This document shows positions 1 to 11,735 of a stretch of DNA of 64,000 nucleotides, piece after piece (the first letter of the stretch is position 1; each line of letters starts with the position of its first letter). This DNA comes from Malus domestica (taxonomy: Eukaryota; Streptophyta; Magnoliopsida; Rosales; Rosaceae). The notes under the pieces were generated by a model. The model worked only from the letters and a program-made list of their open reading frames with translations, did no database searches and was not told the origin of the DNA. The stretch covers positions 8,081,001 to 8,145,000 of the forward strand of contig NC_091673.1 of assembly GCF_042453785.1 (NCBI RefSeq), written 5' to 3'. The position numbers and the translations under genes were made by a program.

Positions 1-695
1 CCTTCCTCCTTCTTCCTTCCCCTTCTTCTCCTTCTTCCTTCTTCCTTCTTCTTCATCTTCCTCAAAAAAAAAAAAAAAAAACCTTCATCTTCCCTAGATT
101 CGGAGGAAGAAGAAGGAAGAAGGAGAAGAAGGGGAAGGAAGAAGGAAGAAGGAGGAAGGGGGAAGGAAGAAGGAGAAGAAGAAGGAAGAAGAAGAAAAAA
201 AAAACTGAATCTGGGCAGATTCGAAGGAAGAAGAAGAAGAGGAAGGAAGAAGGAGGAATGAGAAGGAAGAAGGAAGGAGGAAGGAGGAGGAAGAAGGAAA
301 AAAAAAGAAGAAACTTCCCTAGATTCGGAGGAAGACGAAGGAGAAGGAGAAGGGAGACGGAGGAAGAAGGAATAAGGAGAAGAAGGGGAAGGAAGGAGGA
401 AGGAAGAAGGAGAAGGAAGAAGAAAAAAAAAAGTTGCAGTCGGAGGAAGAAGACGAAGAAGAAAGAAGAAAGAAGAAAGAAGAAGAAAAAAAAAAACGTG
501 GCTGACACGTGGCGCCCAGTCATTGTCCACATGGACGCCACGTCACAATTAACGACACATTTAACAGTTTGACTAACGGATGTATGAGACTGTCTCAAAA
601 TTTACACTTTAGGTATGACTCTGAGACGAAAAAAACTTGATGTACTAAATGTTGAAAACCACGAGACATGAGGGTAGTAAACAGTTTTTTACCCA
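1..695. mobile_element. Truncated GA/CT-rich foldback (MULE-like) element, right part
   Basis: The stretch is pyrimidine-rich for the first 60 bases, has an A-tract near 65-81, then is almost pure GA until about 495. It ends in a unique terminal region (about 495-694) running to cagttttttaccc. That terminal region is nearly identical to both ends of the complete element at 9356-10815, so this is a second copy cut by the window start. Its centre is in the opposite orientation to the complete copy. The long basic or serine/leucine-rich open frames here are compositional artefacts. Classification as MULE-like is inference from the ~200-bp terminal inverted repeats of the complete copy. Confidence 0.8.
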
Positions 696-1553
696 AATTT
701 TTATGCTTTGTGTCCTGTAATTGTACACTTTATAAATTTTCTTTAAAAATAAAATTCAGTATTTAACTCCAATAATTTAACTTTAAATACAAATCAAAAC
801 ATAGCATTACAAACTCAATATTTATCTCCCTTTGCCCTTGTACGCTTCAACAATCAAATGTCAATCGAAAAAGGAAATATGATCGAGAACTGTTGGGTTT
901 TGAATTTGATTGCTACCTGGTGGGTTTTCGGCCTAGTAATATAAAGCTGCTGCCGGCTCCTCAACATGATGGACACGTGGCAAAAAATACCTTTGATTTC
1001 GTGTTCTTCATGTCCTTTTCCTTTGTACATATTATTCATGTTCTCCATGTTTTTCATGTTTTTCATGTCCTTTTGGTTAAGAATTCAGATACAAAGGCTT
1101 CATTTTCTTCAAGCCACGGTACCCCATCTAAGGACTAGTTTGGAGTTGATGTGCTTTTCAAAAGTAAGAGTAGAATTGTTTTTGCTTTCTACTGTTTTGG
1201 ATCCATGATTTGATAAAATAAAAAAAAACTTTTTTTTTCTTTTCCCAAATACAATTTTAGCCCCAATTTTTTTTATAAAAAGATGCTTATAAAATAATTT
1301 CAGTAATGTTAAATCAGCCTTCAATTAATAGCATAACAAGTGAACTTTTTGACTAAAAATACTAAGTAGGTTAATTTATTCACCAAATGATGTGTCAGTA
1401 TTTGTTAAGATCTAAACCTTACATTCTACGTCATTATGTGAGTAAAATATGATAAGTAAATTGGTCCCATTCATATATATAGATACATATCCCAGTGAAA
1501 AGATGTATTTATGTCCTCTCAATTGTGGCAAAATTTACAGATTGGGAGAAGAA
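696..1553 (+). other. Upstream region of P450 copy A
   Basis: AT-rich non-coding sequence between the foldback element and the P450 start. It holds a G-box-like acacgtggc near 972 and a TATA-like run shortly before the gene. An in-frame ATG at 1449 would add 35 residues before the usual CYP N-terminus, but family length favours the start at 1554. No other gene is visible. Confidence 0.5.
1474..1481 (+). promoter_or_regulatory. TATA box candidate for P450 copy A
   Basis: The octamer tatatata lies about 75 bases before the ATG at 1554, a plausible plant TATA position. Copy D has a similar AT run about 65 bases before its ATG. Transcription start is not known. Confidence 0.4.
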
Positions 1554-3519
1554 ATGGATTTCTTGAGTTGCATACTACTAGGTCTAATAATTGCATGGAT
1601 CTCAATTCACACCCTCTATTATTCGCTTGGAAGACGATCATTAGATACCACAAGGCTTCCACCAGGACCAAACCCACTTCCCTTCATTGGCAATCTCTTA
1701 GAGCTTGGCAACAAACCCCATCTCTCTCTCACAAAGCTTTCACAACGCTATGGCCCAATTATGACTTTGCATCTCGGCCAAATAACAACCGTGGTAATTT
1801 CTTCATCAACCATCGCCAAATCAGTCCTCCGAACCCATGACCAACTCTTCTGCAACCGAACCGTCCCTGATGCGCTCCAAGCCTGTCAACATTCCAAGTA
1901 CAGCATGGCGTGGATACCGGTTTCAGCTACATGGAAAAACCTCCGCAAAACATGTAACTCGCAATTGTTCACCACTAAAATTCTAGACGCCAACCAAGCC
2001 AACCGTCACCTGAAAGTGCAAGAGCTCATATCCGACGTCAATGAAGGCGCTGTAAAAGGTGAGGTGGTTGATATCGGACGGGCTGCTTTCAAAACTACGC
2101 TCAATTTGCTATCGCGTACCATCTTCTCTGTGGATTTAGCGGACCCACACAGTGCGAGGGCGAGAGAGTTCAAGGAGCTGGTATGGAGTATTCTTGAAGA
2201 GTCTTTGAAACCTAACTTGGCTGACTATTTTCCTGTGCTGAAAAAGATTGATCCCCTGGGGATACGACGCCGTCAGACTGGTTACTACCGGAAGATGTTT
2301 GACATATTTGATCGATTGATGATGCAACGGTTTGAATCAAGAAAAGAGCTTGATTATGTCATGACTAATGATATGTTAGATACCCTGATAACCCTTAGTG
2401 TAAAGAAAAATGAGGATATGGACATGGATGAAACTCAACATCTGTTCCTGGTTAGTTTTCTACTCTCTGCTAGCTTGGTTGTTCTTGATCTTGGTGAACT
2501 TATTCTTTGAATTGATAATGTGTTCATACTTAAAATTGCTCCGAGGTAAATAAGAATCACACAGGGTAATTATTAGCGTTGTGTATCGTCTAAAATTGGT
2601 CATCTAGTGTATTATTTTTCTAGTAAACACACAGATTTCATCTAGAAATATGATAGGTTGAGCTGATATAAATAGTTTTTGGTTTTTGACTTGTGCACCA
2701 TCAACACTATTATTTATTATAGCATCAAGCTCAGGGGAGATCTTGTGAACATATCTATGTGCTGATCATAGTGCGTACATTCCCACGGTTTTGATTTTGT
2801 TACATACAAATTACGTGATCTTTTAGGGTTGTTGCATACCCATTTTTCTTATAGTGCTTCTTCAATATGTATAAGTGGGACAAGTGACTTCCAGTTTTGT
2901 TCGTTCATGACAGGATCTATTTGCTGCGGCAACAGATACAACGTCATCCACATTGGAATGGGCAATGGCTGAGCTAATCCGCAACCCAGAAAAATTGTCC
3001 AAAGCCCAAGCGGAGCTGAAGCAGACCATCGGAAAAGGAAAACTGGTTGAGGAATCCGACATTGGTCAACTCCCTTACTTACAAGCAATAATCAAGGAGA
3101 CCTTCCGTCTATACCCAGCAGCACCTTTACTAATTCCCCGAAAAGCTGAAACAGATGTTGAGATCTGCGGGTACGTTGTACCAAAAGGTGCACAAGTGTT
3201 TGTCAATGCATGGGCCATAGGAAGAGACCCTGTCATTTGGGACAATCCAGACTCATTCGTGCCAGAGAGGTTTTTGGGATCGGAAATTGATTTTACTGGC
3301 AAGAATTTTGAGCTTATTCCGTTTGGTGGTGGGAGGAGAATGTGTCCTGGTATGCCATTGGCAGTGAGAATGGTGAACTTGATGCTGGGTTCGCTTATTA
3401 ACTGTTTCAGTAATTGGAAGCTTGAAGATGGAGTTACACTAGAGACCATGAACATGGATCAGAAGTTTGGCCTTACCTTACAGAAAGCTCAGCCTCTCAG
3501 AGTTGTGCCCATGTTATAG
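1554..3519 (+). CDS. Cytochrome P450, CYP76-type (copy A), two exons, intact
   Basis: Exon 1 is 1554-2450 (299 codons) and exon 2 is 2914-3519. The phase-0 intron (2451-2913) has GT/AG ends, giving 500 aa, normal for a microsomal plant P450. Visible features are an N-terminal membrane anchor (residues 1-23), the hinge PPGP (36-39), the I-helix AATDTT (304-309), the K-helix ETFR (361-364), PERF (416-419) and the heme loop FGGGRRMCPG (436-445) with ligand Cys443. Length, the intron after HLFL and overall sequence resemble CYP76 / geraniol 8-hydroxylase-like enzymes. Such enzymes hydroxylate monoterpenols or other small molecules on the ER using NADPH-P450 reductase, but the substrate cannot be told here. 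The usual I-helix Gly is Ala (AATDTT rather than AGTDTT), also in copy D. Start MDFLSC is chosen by alignment with copies B and D; an in-frame ATG at 1449 is less likely. No internal stop or frameshift was seen. Confidence 0.92.
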
Positions 3520-4768
3520 AAGAACCCAGCTTGATATCTATTTCAAGGCCGTACCATATAATTTTTAGAATCTAAATAAGAATCATGCCTGTAGATCATA
3601 TCTAAATTTAGCCAAATTAGTTAGATAAATGATTTGCATCCGAGTTCAAATCTGATCTCTATAATTTAGACATATTAAATGTAGAATATTGTTTATATAA
3701 AAAAAATAAAAATTTCACGTATGCTTGTGAATACTCCCCATTGATATTTTGTAACTTTGTGTAATTGTGCCCAAATGCCATTCTTGTATAGGAGTAGACA
3801 CCATATTTAAGAATCTAGCCCAAGAACTCCAACTGGAGTTTAAAGCCTAGTCTACAAAAGCGATTTCTACTTTCTACAATATTTCTTCAAAATATTTATA
3901 AGAATTATACATGCTTGTGAGGTTACTGCTTCCACATTAATGTTTTGTTATTCTTATCTTCTTTGGATATGTAGCCTTCATTTTATTGAAGGAGATTTGA
4001 AATCGAAATTCAAATGAGACATTGTTGTAAACACTCACTCTCAAAATCATTGCTCCAAGTTCAATATAAATAACCTAATACCAAATTGTTTATAACAAAG
4101 CAAAGCGAGTGAGAAAATAAAAGGATTCGTAAATTTCCGCATAACGTACAATTTATATTAAGTTCAAAAATTTCGGCCGAATATCTCTGATTAGATTCGG
4201 ACACTTCTGCCGTTGGCTGTTTTGTAAATTGTTGTTTTTTTATCTCTCTAGCTCCATTGAAATTTGAATCTGTTTATTTTTCCATTAAACCATAAGGGCT
4301 AATATATATATATATTTTTTTTTCTCCAGTCATTGCCTCTTTTGCTGTCCAATATGGAATAGGGTTTGCCTTACTGTAGAATAAATATTTAGACAATTTG
4401 ATGTAAACCCAAGTACACTAGCGTGTTCTAGGAAAAATCCCGAGTCACGTTAAATCTTTTGAATCTTTTGATCATTAAAACTCCCTTTCACATAAGGAAA
4501 ACTTTCCATTTAAATGGTGATGAGTTCGATGATTTTATCCGTTATGTCTCTCTGCCTAGTTTACCGGCCCTTCCATAGCTACCAGGCAAATATTTAATCA
4601 TTTTCATATATTTAAACTCGTTTGGAAATATTTTTAAAATGACTGAAAGTGATTTTAGATAAATATTTATAGGTTTCAAAAGCATTTGAAGTTCCTACAC
4701 GAAACATCAATTATGTGCTTATTGCATAAAACATTTTAAATGTTTTTTCAGAATTAACTTACATTTTA
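3520..4768. other. P450 copy A 3' flank, no gene seen
   Basis: AT-rich sequence with candidate polyadenylation signals (aataag near 3575, aataaa near 3705). A stretch around 3810-3870 with aactccaactggagtttaaa reappears inverted near 63385-63440. No coding potential was recognised before the Harbinger element starts. Confidence 0.5.
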
Positions 4769-4974
4769 GAGCAACTCCACCCTTGGAGCCCTCCCCCAGG
4801 CAATCCACTATTCAATCCACTATGTGAATAGTAACTGCCATAATGAACAGTAATTGCCTTTTGTATCTCTACCCTTGCACTTGAATAGCCCTGACAATAG
4901 GCAATAAAATATTTATTAATTACTTTTTTACAAAATAATATTAAATAAATTTATTTGTAATTTCGGATAAGATA

Positions 4975-5290
4975 TTTTAAATCGTTCTCGTTGCGCCACG
5001 TGTCATTTACCCAAAACGACTATTATTGGTCATAGATTTCGATAAGATTTTTATCGAATGTCATCGTGCCACGTGTCGTTATCTTTTCAGAATCTTTGAG
5101 GATAGATTTCAATCAGTTTTTAAATCGTTCTCGTTGCGCCACGTGTCATTATCCGAAAAGATAATTATTGGTGATGGATTTCGATAAGATTTTTATCCAA
5201 TGTTGTCGTGCCACGTGTCGTTATCTTTTCAGAATTTTTTATGATAGATTGCGATCAGATTTTTAACGAATGACGGCATGCTACGTGGCA
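4975..5290. repeat. Subterminal repeats of the Harbinger element with CACGTG cores
   Basis: A unit starting atcgttctcgttgcgccacg occurs at 4981 and 5124 (143 bp apart), with a partial third unit. gccacgtgtc appears four times and a related ctacgtggc once. Subterminal repeats in such elements can bind transposase; CACGTG is also a plant G-box. Which role applies is not shown by sequence. Confidence 0.6.
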
Positions 5291-5450
5291 CTATCTACAA
5301 CCTAATCATTTTAGAATCCTCCATATAATCCATCATCCATTCTTTGAAATCTCACACTAATTTTCTCAATATCTCTATCATTATTCATGGTTTATGTTTC
5401 TTTCTTCACCAAATCAAAATCTGTATCATTATTCATAGTTTCTACTTACA

Positions 5451-6841
5451 ATGTCTTCTTCTTCAAGCATGATGTGGGAAATCGATTAAGAAGAGGAAGA
5501 ATTGTTTAACCAATCTGAAGGAATGTTCAATCTCCATATAGCCCAAAATGAGAAGGAAGAGGATGAGGAGCGGAGAATGAGAGATAACGAATCAAGAATG
5601 GCCAGAGACTCACATTCCCGTCGAGTCGTCCAAGCTGTGGCTCAGATATGCAGGCCCACCCGTTCCGGAAACCTTGATAGAAGGAGGCAACAACGAGGTG
5701 TGGAGCTGTTGGACGATTATTTTGTCCATAATAGTGCATTTCCTGATATGTACTTCAGACGTTGTTTTAGAATGGAACGACATTTGTTCAACAAAATCAT
5801 GATTGCTGTTTGCAACCATGATTTTTACTTTCAGCAAAAGAAAGATGCTTATGGTGCTATGGGTATCCTTCCTGAGCAAAAAATTACTGTTGCGCTGCGG
5901 ATATTTGCGTACATAGTATCTGCAAACCAAGTGGATGAGATAGCGAGGATGGAGAAATCAACCATTCTTGAGTCCCTGATGAGGTTTTACGGAGCAATCG
6001 AATCTATCTACACCGTAGAGTACCTTCGGAAACCTACTCACATGGACTTGGAAAGGCTTTTGAAGAAGGCCGAGATGCGAGGTTTTCCTGGGATGATTGG
6101 GAGCATTGATTGTATGCATTGGACGTGGAAAAACTGTCCAAGTGCATGACAAGGCGCTTATGGAGACATAAAATGAGCAAAAAGTATCATTTTGGAGGCG
6201 GTGGCATCCTTTGATACATGGATTTGGCACGTTTTTTTCGGAGTTCCGGGAGCTCAAAATGACCTGAATGTCCTTGCTCAATCCCAGTGTTCAATAATGT
6301 CCTGCAAAGAAAGGCACCAAAAGTCATGTATGAGGTCAATGGATGTATGTACGACGGGCCATACTACCTAGCTGACGGCATTTACCCAAAGTGGTCAACA
6401 TTTGTCAAAACAGTGCCACGTCCGCGAAGTGCAAAGGAAAAACACTTTGCAAGGTGTCAAAAGGGGTGTAGGAAGGATGTGGAGCGTTGTTTCGGTATCC
6501 TTCAAGCTCGTTGGGCGATCGTTAGGGGTGCTGCCAGATTGTTTGATGTAGAGTCGCTTCGATCCATCATGATAACGTGCATCATTCTTCACAACATGAT
6601 TGTGGAAGATGAGTACGATTATGAAACTGTTGATGAATATGAGCTAGACAAGATGAACAATTCAAGAACACGTATATATTGTGCTCATGACGCCACCGAT
6701 GAGCCCGTGCAACATGAGCTATTAGAAAGGGATGAATGTTACAACGAGAGGGTCATTCAACGATATACTGCATTTCAAAGGCCAGACATACACAATGCCA
6801 GACAAAATGACTTGATAGAGCACCAGTGGGCATTGAAATAA
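5451..6841 (+). pseudogene. Harbinger transposase (DDE nuclease), broken
   Basis: The product is a PIF/Harbinger transposase, which cuts and joins element ends with its partner SANT protein. The frame opens at ATG 5451 (MSSSSSMM) but meets TAA at 5487-5489. Coding resumes to a TGA at 6147-6149. A second in-frame stop follows near 6172 and a one-base shift near 6288, before the last 184 codons ending at 6841. The catalytic triad is still readable: Asp in GSIDCMHW (6108-6110), Asp in AQNDLNV (6261-6263) and Glu in DVERCFG (6482-6484). The C-terminal helix ILHNMIVED typical of the family is present. With three or more disabling changes it is almost certainly non-functional. Confidence 0.88.
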
Positions 6842-6861
6842 GCTGAAGATAATTAAGTTCA

Positions 6862-7080
6862 TTTAGTGTGTTTTTTATTATTTGGTATGTTTATGTAATT
6901 TTATTTGGTGTGTTTTATTTTAGTTCATTTAGTAAGGTTTTTATTATTTGGTATGTTTATTTAATTTTATTTGGTGTGTTTTATTTTAGTGAGGTTTTTA
7001 TTATTTGGTGTGTTTATGTAATTTTATTTGATACGTTTTATTTGGTGTTCATTTCGTGAGTTTTTTATTTGGTGTGTTTA
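6862..7080 (+). repeat. T-rich tandem repeat after the transposase
   Basis: About three imperfect copies of a unit containing ttattatttggtatgttta and ttatttggtgtgttttattt follow the transposase stop. They lie inside the Harbinger element, between its two convergent genes, and may serve as shared 3' untranslated or termination sequence. Small open frames here are repeat translations. Confidence 0.55.
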
Positions 7081-7410
7081 TGTTATTTGAATAAAGATTC
7101 TCTTATAGTATAAATATATTACCATATTAAATAAATTTACTCTCACTTTAAATAAAGTACTAAATTCAATAAATTGGAAACAACATAAAATACTCAATTA
7201 AATAAATAATAAATTACAACCCAAGGTGATTGGAAAACTATGGGCTCCGATTACAAAAAGTACTCTATTCATCATCACTTAACCAATTTGTGCTGCTAGG
7301 ACCATATCCTCTTACTCTCGCTTCTCTTGCACGCCTCCTACGCACCACATCCTCTTTCTCCGACTTCCAAAAATATTTAGAATTTGGAGACTTCCCTTCT
7401 AAAGACATGT

Positions 7411-8594
7411 TCATAATCTCACGATCTCGTTGTGCCATTCTTTCTTCTCTAACCAGTTCCCTTTCTTGCCTAAGGAGCTATCTTTCTCTCTGATTAGCTT
7501 GAAATTCTCTCTCAACAGCTGCAACTTTTGCCTCATCTCTAGCCTTATCAGCCTCAATTCACTATGGCGAGTAAGTTCTTCCATGTACTTTGCATAATCA
7601 TGCTTGGAAGCACTTACTTTTCTCTTTGAAGCGTTCTTACCTTGAGGCCTAATTGGATAACGGGTCGAACCCGACGCTTGTTCAGGGAGGGGCGTTTCGG
7701 GCACTTCTTCTGCATCATCTTCATGCGAGCCATTATCAAGTGTAGAGTATAGCGGGGTGCTGTTCATGACAACTTCTGGACCAACATGCACAACTCTGAA
7801 TTTAGGACAATCTTTGACAATATTCCAACATTCCCACCGGTTGAATGATTTATTTTTGGTTTTGCTTTTGGCACCATACCAAGCTTGTGCTTGAATTAGC
7901 TACACAGTGGGGGAGAGGAAATAATTATAATCAAAATAGGTAACAAATAAATAATACAAACAAAAAATTATAATCAAAGTATGTAACAAATAAATAATAC
8001 AAACAAATAATTATAATTAAAGTAGGTAACATAATACAAACAAATATTATAATTAAAGTATGTAACAAATAAATAATACAAACAAATAATTATAATTAAA
8101 GTATGTAACAAATAAATAATACAAACAAAAAATTATAATTAAAGTATGTAACAAATAAATAATACAAACAAAAAATTATAATCAAAGTATGTAACAAATA
8201 AATAATACAAATAAATAATTATAATTAAAGTATGTAACAAATAAATAATACAAACAAATAATTACAATGTAAATTTGGGTATAGTACAAACAAATAAATA
8301 ATATATTGTTACCTGATCCGTGTAATTTTCCCCACTTCGAAGATTACTACTAGTTTGTGCCAAGACGTCTCTCCAAATACTAAACGATTGGCTAAGTAAT
8401 TTCCAACGACTAGACATCGATTCTTTGGTTCTACTCCCACCCATTTTTTCAAGATAATTGGTATGAATAAGACTCCACATTTCTCGCAACTGCATCTCAT
8501 TACCCGTACGCGAACTATGCGTAACTTCAACCCAGCTAGTACATAATGCAGCATCTTCAACAAGCGTCCAATTCGTACCTGCATCAGTAGTCAT
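7411..8594 (-). CDS. Harbinger second gene: SANT/Myb-like DNA-binding protein, two exons
   Basis: Exon 1 runs 8594-8313 (94 codons) and exon 2 runs 7899-7411, joined in phase 0 through GT/AG sites, for 256 aa. Exon 1 encodes a trihelix/SANT-like fold: WTLVEDAALC, then WSLIHTNYLEKMGGSRTKES and the SRWKLLSQSF helix. Exon 2 has RPQGKNASKRK, the basic PxGxKxxKRK motif common in these proteins, followed by a charged coiled-coil tail (ELTRHSELRLIRLEMRQK). In Harbinger elements this protein binds element ends and helps import the transposase into the nucleus. No stop or frameshift is visible, unlike the neighbouring transposase. The exon structure is inferred from splice sites and the continuous domain, not from transcripts. 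Confidence 0.8.
7917..8275. repeat. AT-rich minisatellite in the intron of the SANT gene
   Basis: Seven or eight imperfect copies of a ~45-bp unit (aattataattaaagtatgta acaaataaataatacaaaca) fill almost the whole intron between the two exons of the Harbinger second gene. Confidence 0.8.
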
Positions 8595-9355
8595 TTTGTT
8601 GAAAAAAATTGGATTGAAACTTTGAGAGAAAGATAGGAATGTGATTGAAAATAGTTGAGAAAGTATGAAATTGTGGTGTAAAGTAGATGATAATGAGAAG
8701 GTATTTATAGAAAAGTAGAAACATTTTTTAAAAAAAAAATCAGATATTTTTTTGGATTTTTTACAATTTTACAATTTTTTTATTCAAATAATTATTCTCT
8801 GCCATTGGATTTAAAAAAATTTGAATTCTAACATTTCAGATTGTGCCACGTGTCATAACGGTAACTTTTCTTAATTTTAAAACAATTTTTTATTTATTTA
8901 GAAAGCATATTAATATCGATCGTTGATCTCAGATCGAACGGTTGATATTAAATAAGATTTTTTTTAATTTTTTTACCGTTGAGATCCAACGGCCAAATTA
9001 AAGAGCTGTTGAGATCGAACGGACTATGGGAAGCCACGTGGCTTCCCAACGGTAACTTTTTGGTTTGAAAAGTCGGCTGACTTTTTTGAAAACTGGTCGG
9101 GCGACGCGCCCCTACGCAGGAGTGGGGTGCACGCGCCTGACAAAAAAAAAATAAAAAAAACGGTCTGCCGCCAGCGCTGGCGTCACACCCACTCGGGCTC
9201 TTAGGTTATGAAGAGTTGATAGGCCCGGAGCTCGGGCTCCACCTCTGCTCGGGCTCCTTCAATGCTGGAGCAAATTCACAGGGCCTCGGGCCATTTCCTC
9301 TCCCCTGTCCCTCGAGCAAGTTCCATGGGTGGACCTGCTCTTAACTAAGAATTAG

Positions 9356-10815
9356 GGGTAAAAGACTGTTTACTACCTTCATGTTTCGTGGTTTTCAACA
9401 TTTAGTACATTAAGTTTTTTTCGTCTCAGAGTCATACCTAAAGTGTAAATTTTGGGACAGTCTCATACATCCGTTAGTCAAACTGTTAAATGTGCCGTTA
9501 ATTATGACGTGGCGCCCATGTGGACAATGACTGGGCGCCACGTGTTAGCCATGTTTTTTTTCTTCTTTCTTTTTCTTCCTTTGACTGCAACTTTTTTTCT
9601 TCTTCTTCCTTCTCATTCTTCCTTCCTCCTTCTTCCTTCCTCCTTCTTCCTTCCCCTTCTTCTCTTTCTTCCTTCTTCTTCCTTCTCCCTTCTCCTTCTC
9701 CTTCTTCTTCCTCCGAATCTGGGGAAGTTTCATTTTTTTTTCCTTCTTCCTCCTCCTTCCTCTTTCCTCCTTCCTTCTTCTTTCTTCCTTCTTCCTTCTT
9801 CCTTCTCCTTCCTCCTTCTTCCTTCCTCTTCTTCTTCTTCTTCTTCCTCTGAATCTGCCGAGATTCGATTTTTTTTCTCCTTCTTCCTTCCCCCTTCCTC
9901 CTTCTTCCTTTTTCCTTCCCCTTCTTCTCCTTCTTCCTTCTTCTTCCTCCGAATCTGGGGAAGATGAAGGTTTTTTTTTTTTTTTTGAGGAAGATGAAGA
10001 AAAAGGAAGAAGGAAGACGGAGAAGAAGGGGAAGGAAGAAGAAGGAAGGAAGAAGGAGAAAAAAAAGGAAGAAGGAGGAAGAAGGAGAAAGAAGAAAAAA
10101 AAAAGTTGCAGTCGGAGGAAGAAGAAGAAGAAGAAGAAAGAAGAAAAAAGAAGAAAAAAAAAAGCCGAATCTGGGCAGATTTAGAGGAAGAAGAAGAAGA
10201 AGAAGAAGAGAAAGGAAGAAGGAAGGAGGAAGGAGGAAGGAGAAAGAGAAAAAAAAAAAACTTCCCCAGATTTGGAGGAGGAAGAAGAAGAATAAGAAGG
10301 AGAAGTGGAAGGAAGAAGGAGGAAGAAGGAGGAAGAAGAAGAAAGAAGAAGAAAAAAAAAACCGAATCTGGGCAGATTCGGAGGAAGAAGAAGGAAGAAG
10401 GAAGAAGGAGGAAGGAGAAGGAAGGAGGAAGAAGGAGGAAGAAAAAAAATAAACTTCCCCAGATTTGGAGGAAGAAGAAGGAGAAGGTAGAAGGAAGAAG
10501 AAGGAAGAAGGAGAAGAAGGGGAAGAAAGAAGGAGGAAGGAAGAAGGAGAAGGAGGAAGAAAAAAAAAGTTGCAGTCGGAGGAAGAAGAAGAAGAAGAAG
10601 AAGAAAGAAGGAAAAAAAAAGTGGCTGACACGTGGTGCCCAGTCATTGTCCACATGGGCGCCACGTCATAATTAACGACATATTTAACATTTGACTAATG
10701 GATGTATGAGACTATCCCAAAATTTACACTTTAGGTATGACTCTGAGACGAAAAAACTTGATGTACTAAATGTTGAAAACCATGAAACATGAGGGTAGTA
10801 AACAGTCTTTTACTC
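9356..10815. mobile_element. Complete GA/CT foldback element with ~200-bp terminal inverted repeats
   Basis: The left end (gggtaaaagactgtttact) and right end (agtaaacagtcttttactc) are inverted copies that continue for about 200 bp each, including tgggcgccacgtg near the inner edge. Between them the left arm is CT-rich (9560-9960) and the right arm GA-rich (9987-10620), around a T-tract at 9971-9986. The whole element can therefore fold on itself. The motif agattcggaggaag recurs through both arms. Flanks taagaatta and taaaaattt agree at 7 of 9 positions, suggesting a decayed 9-bp duplication as in Mutator-like elements; this is weak in AT-rich DNA. There is no transposase: the long frames are low-complexity artefacts. 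Confidence 0.82.
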
Positions 10816-10839
10816 TAAAAATTTATATTTGTAAATAGT

Positions 10840-11735
10840 AGTTAACCTTGCTCTTGCATTTCTTTCTTCCAAACGGACTACGTTTGCATCTCTGAACCTA
10901 TGGTTACTTTTGATTCTGTTCCTTCTACTTATTGGAATTCATTAGGTCTCTCTTTACTTATTGTCAATAACAGGGGTGATTTATTGCCTAATATTTGGGT
11001 TTTGTGTTCTACGTACTATTGTTCTCCTACTGTGATTTCTTCTTGAGGGCAACAAGTTACTTTTTAGACTTCTTTTGAATGTGTTCTTTCTCAGTTTACC
11101 GTTGTTTATGCGGTTACTACCTCGACTCTTCGTCGTGATTTATGTTGTGACCTCTTAAATATCCGTTCTAATACTACAATGCAGTGGATGGCAATTGGTG
11201 ACTTTAATGCTATCATTGGAATGCATGAGCAAATGGGTGGTTACTTACCTGCTTGAACTTCGTGTGAGGACTTTTACAGTATTACTGAGCTTTGTGACTT
11301 TACTCAGATGGATACTACTGGTGCTTTTTACACTTGGACTAATTGTTGGAGTGTCCGTGGTTGCATGGAGAGGCGTCTTGATCGGTTTCTTTGTGACACA
11401 TGTTGGTTACAATCTTGGCCTTCTATTAGTTGTTCAGTTTTACCCAGGGTTGTTTATGATCATGATTGTCTAGTTTTCTCAGCTTTTGCTATTCGTACTG
11501 GAGGTCCACGACCTTTTTGGTTTCAGTCCATGTGGACTTTACATTCATAATTTTCTGATTTGGTTGCTAAGTGCTGGCAATCAACTATTGCCTTGGGTGT
11601 CCCATGCTTGTTATGTTGGAAAAGCTTAAGGCCTTTAAGTGTTGTCTTCAAGATTGGAACTCTAATGTTTTTGGCGATGTCCAAAGAAATGTCACTATTG
11701 CTAAGGAGATACAAGGCACAGCTAATGGCAAAATG
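10840..11735 (+). pseudogene. LINE (non-LTR retrotransposon) endonuclease fragment
   Basis: Translation across frames shows the apurinic-endonuclease-like domain of plant L1-type LINEs: WMAIGDFNAIIG with the GDFN motif near 11190, then GAFYTWTNCW, the RRLDRFLC motif and YDHDCLVF in place of the usual S-D-H catalytic pair. Downstream GPRPFWFQSMW and FKCCLQDWNSNVFGDV match the linker before the reverse transcriptase. Stops and shifts interrupt it, and no reverse transcriptase follows because a copia sequence takes over at about 11736. It is a dead 5' piece. Confidence 0.75.

Larger units (their letters stand above)
4769..9340. mobile_element. PIF/Harbinger DNA transposon with both genes
   Basis: The element begins gagcaactccacccttgga and ends with the inverted relative tccatgggtggacctgctc. 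The imperfect terminal inverted repeats are flanked by TTA at 4766-4768 and 9341-9343, the duplication expected for PIF/Harbinger. It encodes a transposase reading rightward (broken) and a SANT/Myb-like protein reading leftward (intact). The two genes converge, as in autonomous members. Length is 4572 bp. With its transposase broken, it probably cannot move by itself but could supply the second protein. Confidence 0.9.

Noticed and set aside
62..598. Long Phe/Leu/Ser-rich and Arg/Lys/Glu-rich open frames (also 9452-10675)
   Set aside because: They are translations of GA/CT repeats on both strands in all frames, inside the foldback element.
1449..1553. Earlier P450 A start adding 35 residues
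   Set aside because: The extra residues precede the membrane anchor, include the putative TATA region and have no counterpart in copies B and D.
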